A stretch of DNA of 11,772 bases. It comes from Candidatus Hydrogenedentota bacterium. GTDB taxonomy: Bacteria; Hydrogenedentota; Hydrogenedentia; Hydrogenedentales; CAITNO01. The DNA lies in contig DSBB01000169.1 in assembly GCA_011046175.1 (NCBI GenBank), positions 1 to 11,772 on the forward strand. The letters run 5' to 3'. The notes beneath the pieces are model-generated. The model had not been told where the DNA came from. It saw nothing but the letters and a program-made list of their open reading frames with translations, and did not search any database. Of this stretch, positions 7,135 through 11,772 are shown in pieces (position 1 is the first letter of the stretch; each line of letters opens with the position of its first letter). The position numbers and the translations under genes are program-made.

Positions 7135-9714
7135 TTACTCACAGATAATCTCAACGCCCGACAATACGGGCGGCCGGTTTGCATTGTCCGCCTTGGTCAA
7201 CGTAACGGTTATGGTGTCCGACGCCTTAATCGCCGTGAACGAGCGGGTAATCGTCTTTCCGGCGCCCTCCGCCTCCTTGAACGGCGAGAATCCTTGCAGT
7301 TGCACCTGTCCCTGTAACGCGACATCAAAACTGCGTTCCACTTCTGTCTGGCGCATTTCAGGTTCGGCGAAATAAAGGTTTACGGTAAAACGGCGTTCCT
7401 GTGTGTCATCGCCGGACGCGAGGGTGATTTCGAGCGCGCCTTCACCTTCAAGTCCCGAAGCGCCCACCCACGCGGGCGCTTTGTCATTGCCTTGCGCGAG
7501 CGAAGAATGCATGCGGAACCAATGAACATCGTCGTTGGAAAAAGATACCGGAATATCCGGCGAGCTGCCGCCGACACTCGGGTAGTCCAGCCATAATGTC
7601 TCGCCATGCAACCGGTCGCCGGGCGCACCCAGATTGATACCGATGCGTTGCACAGGTTCGCGGCTTGCCGGAATGGCGCTGTATGTCCACATTTCCACTT
7701 CAGGGGTATGAATCATTGCCAGCGAAGTCCTGTTTTGATAGGCGCAGGTGCAGGTGCGCGTATAATCGGGCGCATTCAGAACACCGTCCGCCGGGACAAG
7801 ATTATTCGTGCAACTGGCGCGAAACCCGCCGAAATTGCCCGTGCCGCCGTCATTGCGCAAATCATAAAAACCGGCTGCGCCCGACCGGAAGGTGAGCAGG
7901 TGTTTGGATGAGATGCCGGTGCCGCAACCGTAGGTGCGATTGAAACGCCACGCAATTTCCTTGCCGGTAATGGGATGTCTGCGCAAAATGGCCTCGCCGG
8001 TCAGGACATCCAATGCGGGCGAAGACACGCCCTTGCTTGGGCATGTGGGGATAATCCTATCGCTATGCAGCGCAAGAGGACCCTGATAGGTGTCATGGTG
8101 TTCCCACAACAGCGCGCCGTCCGCGCCGCGATGCGCCTTGATTCGATCATTAGGTTCATCGGCTAGACCATGCGCGCCGCCGCGTTGCCCGCGTCCTGCT
8201 TGGATAAGCAGGTCATGCCCTTTGGAATATCCCAGCCAGGTGCCGAAAACATCGGCGTTTTCCTGCCACTTGACCTCGCCGTTGCGGGCGTTAAAAGCGT
8301 AAAGCGTCGGTTCTCCCACCGGAGTAATGCCGCGCCTTTTCATTAAATCAAGCACCCCTTCCGACAAACCGTCAATGGTGAACACCGTCTCATTGTCTGT
8401 GACAATCGCATTGTGCCGGAAACCGTAATTAGCGTGCTTGTGCCAGAGCATTTCGCCGGTATAACGATTCATAACGACCAGGTACTGACTCGACGTGGCG
8501 TTGAGGCTATCCCGCGCGCCGATGGGCACATCGTCAAACAACTGCGGTCCCGCGCTCACTATCAAGAGGTCCTCCCACGCGCCGATATATCCCCAGGACA
8601 TATCTGCAATCAACGCTTCAGTCAAAGACAATCCAACGGCATCAAGCGCGAACGTCGCCAGTTCTTCGCCCGTGGCCGGGTCCAAACGGTATATGAAATC
8701 CTTATAGGCAATGTACACGCCGTCCGGCGACGACACATAACGGCTGCCCACAAAGGCCGCGCCCGGCTGGTGCGGCAGGTAACTGCTGGGCGTATCAGGC
8801 AGCGTTTGATACGGATCGCCAATCCCCGGAAAATCCTTCTGCCAAAGCGTACGCCCCGAGTAGACGTCACGCGCGCTGATGCTGTTCACGCCCAAGATAA
8901 ACAGCCGCCCGTGGCATATTTGCGGAATGGGGCCGTAACCGTGCCGGGGCAGCACATTTTCATTGGTTGGCCCGCCGAACCACAAAATGCCCAACGGCAT
9001 TTTCACCAACTCATCCTCCGACATGACGATATTCGCCGAGGTGGCGAGTTCATGAGTCCATTGTCCCGCCCCGGGCAACGCCCCTTCACGGCGGAGAATG
9101 GAAACGTTCCCTTTTCGGTAAACAGAAGCGTTCACCAACAAGGCTTTTTGCGTTGCCGTTGCCAATCGCTGATGCTGCGCGCTCGAAACAGGCACACAGG
9201 CCATACCCCCATAGGGACGCAGGCAATGAAACATTTTTTCGACGAATGGCGTGGTATTGACGTTTAGCGCGTCCGTGTCGCCTGTCACGATTAATGAGGC
9301 AATGTAAGGGGGCAAATCCATTGTTTCAGGTGTTCCGGCCAACACCGCAACGCGCCGTCCGTAAAGTCCCGCATCCGCAAGCATACGCCGCACATTTGCC
9401 ACTTTCGTTGCGTCGGGGTCAATGGCGAGAATATGCATGTTTGATGATTCAAGCAGCGCGTATAAAAGTCCGCCGTCGCCCAGTCCCCACATTTGAGCGT
9501 AGCCGTTTTCCGCGCCGCCTTCCGCGATTATGGCTTCGGCATATCCACGTTGCGCGGTTGTGCATGGCGGCAGCGGCGCAGGCTCGAACGGATACTCTTT
9601 CGCATGCTCCGCAGACGCGCCAAAGCAATAGATGCGCCCTTTTTCCGTAACCACCACCAAACGGTCATCGGCAGCCAGCATGGTCCGACGGCGCCCTGCA
9701 CCCGGCCGCGCCAT
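7135..9714 (-). CDS. 3' part of frameshifted secreted propeller/malectin protein
   Basis: This is the downstream part of a protein of about 1273 aa split by a missing base near 9687. The first ten codons from the ATG at 9714 are out of frame with the ancestral protein, and real homology should begin at RTMLAADDR. In restored numbering it contains the last strand of propeller 1 (424-446). A class I methyltransferase-like Rossmann segment (about 465-620) has GLGDGG (491-496) and AIDPD (511-515). A second beta-propeller (about 640-1080) has G-x-x-x-W blade motifs at YSGRTLW 699-705, YTGEMLW 832-838, RNGEVKW 891-897, ADGALLW 945-951 and TGKEIAW 997-1003. A cysteine-rich loop (C1049, C1069, C1071) follows. 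The C-terminal malectin-like domain (about 1099-1273) has FTVNLYFAEPE and ends VLSGVEIICE. Exported location is inferred from the 5' part. The biochemical function is unknown, and binding of PQQ is not implied. The stop is TAA. Confidence 0.85.
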   Translation of the reverse strand: MARPGAGRRRTMLAADDRLVVVTEKGRIYCFGASAEHAKEYPFEPAPLPPCTTAQRGYAEAIIAEGGAENGYAQMWGLGDGGLLYALLESSNMHILAIDPDATKVANVRRMLADAGLYGRRVAVLAGTPETMDLPPYIASLIVTGDTDALNVNTTPFVEKMFHCLRPYGGMACVPVSSAQHQRLATATQKALLVNASVYRKGNVSILRREGALPGAGQWTHELATSANIVMSEDELVKMPLGILWFGGPTNENVLPRHGYGPIPQICHGRLFILGVNSISARDVYSGRTLWQKDFPGIGDPYQTLPDTPSSYLPHQPGAAFVGSRYVSSPDGVYIAYKDFIYRLDPATGEELATFALDAVGLSLTEALIADMSWGYIGAWEDLLIVSAGPQLFDDVPIGARDSLNATSSQYLVVMNRYTGEMLWHKHANYGFRHNAIVTDNETVFTIDGLSEGVLDLMKRRGITPVGEPTLYAFNARNGEVKWQENADVFGTWLGYSKGHDLLIQAGRGQRGGAHGLADEPNDRIKAHRGADGALLWEHHDTYQGPLALHSDRIIPTCPSKGVSSPALDVLTGEAILRRHPITGKEIAWRFNRTYGCGTGISSKHLLTFRSGAAGFYDLRNDGGTGNFGGFRASCTNNLVPADGVLNAPDYTRTCTCAYQNRTSLAMIHTPEVEMWTYSAIPASREPVQRIGINLGAPGDRLHGETLWLDYPSVGGSSPDIPVSFSNDDVHWFRMHSSLAQGNDKAPAWVGASGLEGEGALEITLASGDDTQERRFTVNLYFAEPEMRQTEVERSFDVALQGQVQLQGFSPFKEAEGAGKTITRSFTAIKASDTITVTLTKADNANRPPVLSGVEIICE

Positions 9715-10955
9715 ACCACCGCGGCATCATCGTTTCCCGGTTCGACGCAAAGCGCGGCTATACCGCCGTCTTCAGCCGCCAGATAATAGACGTCGCCCGC
9801 GCGTAAAAATAATTGATCGTATCCTTCCGGTACCGAGGCGCGCCATCGTTCGTTCATGGAGTAGAGTTTACGGATGGCCTGCCCCTCCAGCCTGTCGGTA
9901 ATCTCCACTTCTCGCGCCTCCGGTTCCGCATCGTGCGCCGTCAATCTGCCGCGAAATACGCCGATGATTTCAGCTTCGGTCAACACGGACGCGGGCATAT
10001 CGCCAAACTGCGCGCCGTCCTCGAGGCTGTACATGACGTTATCGTTGAAAAACCATCGCCCCTGCGTGTAAACGGCATGGCCGCCCGCGCCTTTCCCCAC
10101 CATATTGGTTGATTGGCGATAATATAAGAATTCGCCTGTGTGGCGGTTGTACGCCGCCGGCACAGTCAACCCGCCCGCCACCAACAATGTGTCGCCGTTG
10201 ACGGCAATATGTCCGTGCGGCGCGATGCCGCCAAATGCATAGGCGCCGCCGTGCTGGTGCTGTTCATACATGGCGCCGCTTGCGCTGTTGGTCCAAATCA
10301 CTTCGCCCGTTCGAGTGTCCAGCGCATGCACAAAAATGCCCATAAACGGCCAGATGCCCGCCGCAAAATAGACGGCGTCGCCGTCAACGACAGGGCCGCC
10401 CCGTGCCGGCCACGTGTTAATGAACCGTTCGTTACCCAGAACAAATCGGTTCGAAGGACCGCCTCGAAACCGCCATGCCAACGTTCCGTCTTCGCCGGAA
10501 ACGCAATAAAGATGGCCGTCGTCCGATGTAAAATATACGCGCCCATTATGGGCGACCGGCGCAAAACGCACAGGGCCGTCGGCGACATGGCGCCATAGTT
10601 CAAGTCCCGTGGACAGATCATAGGCAATGATGGCGTCATACAGCATGGACGGCACATAGAGGCGTCCGTCCGCCGACACCGGCGTGTAGGATACGTCGAA
10701 CTGCAATTTATCCCGGTCACCATAGAATTCATAGGTGTATTTTTCGTGTTCCAACACGGTTTTCTGTTTGGGCCATGCGCCTTTTGGTTCGGGGAGTTCC
10801 ACCATCCATTGAAGGCGCAACGTTTCAGGAAGCGGGTTCGGCGTGCAGGCGGTGCGTCCGGCGTCATACCGCCTCATTGGCCAGTCTGACGCGGTTGCCG
10901 AAATGCATGCCAAAACGAGCATTAATGTAACAAACATATTTCGCGTCAAAACCAT
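9528..10955 (-). CDS. 5' part of frameshifted secreted PQQ-like beta-propeller protein
   Basis: N-terminal part of the same exported protein. Residues 1-22 are a signal peptide (basic MVLTRN, then a hydrophobic stretch) with an ATA|S cleavage site. C17 after VLA leaves a lipoprotein signal as an alternative. DWPMRRYDAGRTACTPNPL is the usual opening of PQQ-like propellers in this group. Blade motifs are seen at STGLELW (115-121), EDGTLAW (155-161) and RTGEVIW (215-221). A histidine-rich loop EQHQHGG is at 231-237. After V423 (codon 9689-9687) the frame runs into a basic, Trp-rich non-homologous tail, which is an artefact of the shift. Adding one C to read GTC-CGG restores RTMLAADDRLVVVTEKG. 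The start is supported by AGGAG (10964-10960), which begins at the base after the stop of the ABC ATPase gene, so translation is probably coupled. Confidence 0.85.
   Translation of the reverse strand: MVLTRNMFVTLMLVLACISATASDWPMRRYDAGRTACTPNPLPETLRLQWMVELPEPKGAWPKQKTVLEHEKYTYEFYGDRDKLQFDVSYTPVSADGRLYVPSMLYDAIIAYDLSTGLELWRHVADGPVRFAPVAHNGRVYFTSDDGHLYCVSGEDGTLAWRFRGGPSNRFVLGNERFINTWPARGGPVVDGDAVYFAAGIWPFMGIFVHALDTRTGEVIWTNSASGAMYEQHQHGGAYAFGGIAPHGHIAVNGDTLLVAGGLTVPAAYNRHTGEFLYYRQSTNMVGKGAGGHAVYTQGRWFFNDNVMYSLEDGAQFGDMPASVLTEAEIIGVFRGRLTAHDAEPEAREVEITDRLEGQAIRKLYSMNERWRASVPEGYDQLFLRAGDVYYLAAEDGGIAALCVEPGNDDAAVVWRGRVQGAVGPCWLPMTVWWWLRKKGASIALARLRSMRKSIRSSLRRCRHAQPRNVDMPKP
9684..9690 (-). other. 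frameshift site (one base missing)
   Basis: The two reading frames meet at C9687. The upstream frame gives ...VQGA-V (GTC, 9689-9687) and the downstream frame gives R-TMLAADD (CGG, 9687-9685), so both need the same C. One extra C would fuse them into an ORF of exactly 1274 codons including the stop (3822 nt). No slippery heptamer or evident downstream structure points to programmed frameshifting. A collapsed CC in the read or assembly, or a real deletion, is more likely. Confidence 0.75.
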
Positions 10956-10958
10956 ATA

Positions 10959-10964
10959 TCTCCT
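10959..10964 (-). promoter_or_regulatory. ribosome binding site of the propeller gene, abutting the ATPase stop
   Basis: AGGAGA occupies 10964-10959 on the minus strand. It starts one base after the TAA of the ABC ATPase gene (10967-10965) and lies 3-4 bases before the ATG at 10955. The 9-bp gap leaves no room for a separate promoter or terminator, so the secreted protein must be made from the transporter mRNA or from a promoter inside the ATPase gene. Confidence 0.8.
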
Positions 10965-11648
10965 TTATTTTCCCGAAAGAGTCTCTTGTTGCAAAGCGCC
11001 GTTGCGCATCTCCATCACGCAATCCGCGCGTTGCGCCGCCTTCTGATCATGCGTCACCAACAAAACGGCGCCGCCCTGACGGGCAAAATCCGAAAGCGCA
11101 TTCAATGCCGCTTCTCCATTCTCCTCATCAAGGTTGCCGGTGGGTTCATCGGCAAGCAGCACACTGGGATGATTTATCAGGGCCCGCGCCAGCGCGACCC
11201 GCTGCCGTTCGCCCGTGCTCAGTTGCGCCGGAAACTTACGGGCGTGTCCGGCAAGATTGAAACGATTCAATAATTCTTCCGCGCGGGCGCGTCCTGTACC
11301 TCGCTTGTTTTTGAGCAACGGCGTCAATACGTTTTCCAACACGGTCAGATAGGGAATAAGATGGAATTGCTGAAAAACAAAACCAATGTGAGCGGCGCGG
11401 AATGCGGCTCGTTTTTCCACAGACAATGCGTACAATGACTGGCCGGAAACCACGGCGCCGCCCACGTCGGGTTTAAGCAGGCCGCCCGCCGTTAAAAGCA
11501 GTGTGGTTTTGCCGCATCCGCTGGGGCCGCGAATCGCAGTAAACGCGCCGGACGCGAGATGCAGCGACACATCCAGCAGCGCCGCCACAGAGCTGTCGCC
11601 TTCGCCGAATCGCTTGGCAACGTTTTCGAGGCGCAGGATTTCGGTCAT
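10965..11648 (-). CDS. LolD/MacB-like ABC transporter ATP-binding protein
   Basis: Cytoplasmic ATPase of the LolD/MacB/FtsE-type family, which powers permeases that move lipoproteins or other substrates in the envelope without transporting them through the membrane domain. The 227 aa contain Walker A GPSGCGKT (41-48), Q-loop VFQQFHL (Q93), a variant signature LSTGERQR (143-150), Walker B VLLADEP (163-169) followed by TGNLD, and the H-loop H200. The start at 11648 is preferred over an in-frame ATG at 11720. It has AAGGAA (11659-11654) five bases upstream, begins the family-typical MTEILRLENVAKRFG, and overlaps the upstream permease stop as ATGA. The 24 residues upstream of it are simply the permease gene read in another frame. 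The TAA stop abuts the Shine-Dalgarno of the propeller gene. Lol versus MacB function cannot be decided here. Confidence 0.92.
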   Translation of the reverse strand: MTEILRLENVAKRFGEGDSSVAALLDVSLHLASGAFTAIRGPSGCGKTTLLLTAGGLLKPDVGGAVVSGQSLYALSVEKRAAFRAAHIGFVFQQFHLIPYLTVLENVLTPLLKNKRGTGRARAEELLNRFNLAGHARKFPAQLSTGERQRVALARALINHPSVLLADEPTGNLDEENGEAALNALSDFARQGGAVLLVTHDQKAAQRADCVMEMRNGALQQETLSGK

Positions 11649-11772
11649 GTTATTTCCTTCAGTATTTCCGCCGGGTCCTGCGCGGCCGCCTGTAATGTGG
11701 GCAACCACGCCGCCATGCACGACATTGCAGTCGCGGCGAGTATCGCGAGAACAAGGGGCAACGGTCGAACAA
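11645..11772 (-). CDS. C-terminal end of FtsX/MacB-type ABC permease (partial)
   Basis: Only the last 41 residues are inside the window. The frame starting at 11770 reads VRPLPLVLAILAATAMSCMA, then AWLPTLQAAAQDPAEILKEIT, and stops at a TGA (11647-11645). A final hydrophobic helix followed by a P-x(3)-A-A-x(2)-DP-x(2)-L-type tail is the usual C-terminus of FtsX-domain permeases (LolC/LolE, MacB). The TGA overlaps the ATG of the ATPase in the sequence ATGA, which fits a coupled permease-ATPase pair. The gene continues beyond the right edge of the window. Domain assignment rests on the short tail and on the neighbouring gene. Confidence 0.75.
   Translation of the reverse strand, partial: VRPLPLVLAILAATAMSCMAAWLPTLQAAAQDPAEILKEIT

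Noticed and set aside
8413..9267. 284-codon open frame on the plus strand opposite the propeller gene
   Set aside because: It is antisense to a clearly conserved coding region, has no ribosome site and has a shadow-type composition. Long antisense frames are expected with this GC-rich codon usage.
9680..9692. Programmed ribosomal frameshift in the propeller gene
   Set aside because: There is no slippery heptamer or obvious stimulatory structure, and the family is not known for frameshifting. A lost C in a CC pair is simpler.
7135..10955. PQQ-dependent dehydrogenase
   Set aside because: Only propeller blade motifs are seen. The chimeric layout with Rossmann and malectin-like parts does not match quinoprotein dehydrogenases.
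11649..11720. N-terminal extension of the ABC ATPase from an ATG at 11720
   Set aside because: The Shine-Dalgarno and family alignment favour 11648. The 24 extra residues are the permease 3' end read in the wrong frame.

Overview
The window looks like chromosome from an uncultured, environmental, Gram-negative-type bacterium of the PVC / Hydrogenedentota / Planctomycetota sort. This is an inference from gene content: a prepilin-type protein with the FTLIELLVVIAIIGILAAILLPAL leader and a C-terminal DG tail, and a very large secreted PQQ-like beta-propeller protein ending in a malectin-like domain. Both are typical of those phyla. No rRNA, tRNA, phage, IS element or CRISPR array is visible.

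Layout. Bases 1-115 hold two copies of a 50-bp repeat at a 65-bp period. Two plus-strand genes follow: glycerol kinase glpK (220-1710) and the Mg2+ transporter mgtE (1882-3249). Everything after that is on the minus strand. Reading in the direction of transcription from the right edge, there is the C-terminal end of an FtsX/MacB-type ABC permease (ending 11645) and its LolD/MacB-like ATPase (11648-10965, ATGA overlap). Next is a giant secreted propeller / methyltransferase-fold / propeller / malectin protein (10955-7135), broken by one missing base near 9687, and then a YgiQ-type radical SAM protein (7076-5328). After a 204-bp intergenic region with a plausible promoter come a prepilin-type protein (5123-4206, interrupted by an in-frame TAG at 4400-4398) and a COG0523/CobW-like GTPase (4191-3253). 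The last of these converges on mgtE with only 3 bp between them.

Working together. The permease, ATPase and secreted protein form a tightly packed transcription unit: an ATGA overlap, then a Shine-Dalgarno starting right after the ATPase stop. ygiQ may be a fourth member, 58 bp further on. The pseudopilin and the GTPase form a second unit, with 14 bp between the restored pilin stop and the GTPase start. glpK and mgtE appear to be separate single genes.

The main points to check are the two coding lesions (the amber in the pilin gene and the frameshift in the propeller gene). In both, the continuation is clearly conserved protein sequence. Also of note are the methyltransferase-like Rossmann segment embedded in an exported propeller protein, and the altered CxCC metal motif of the GTPase. 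I did not find a self-evident new defence or mobile system here.
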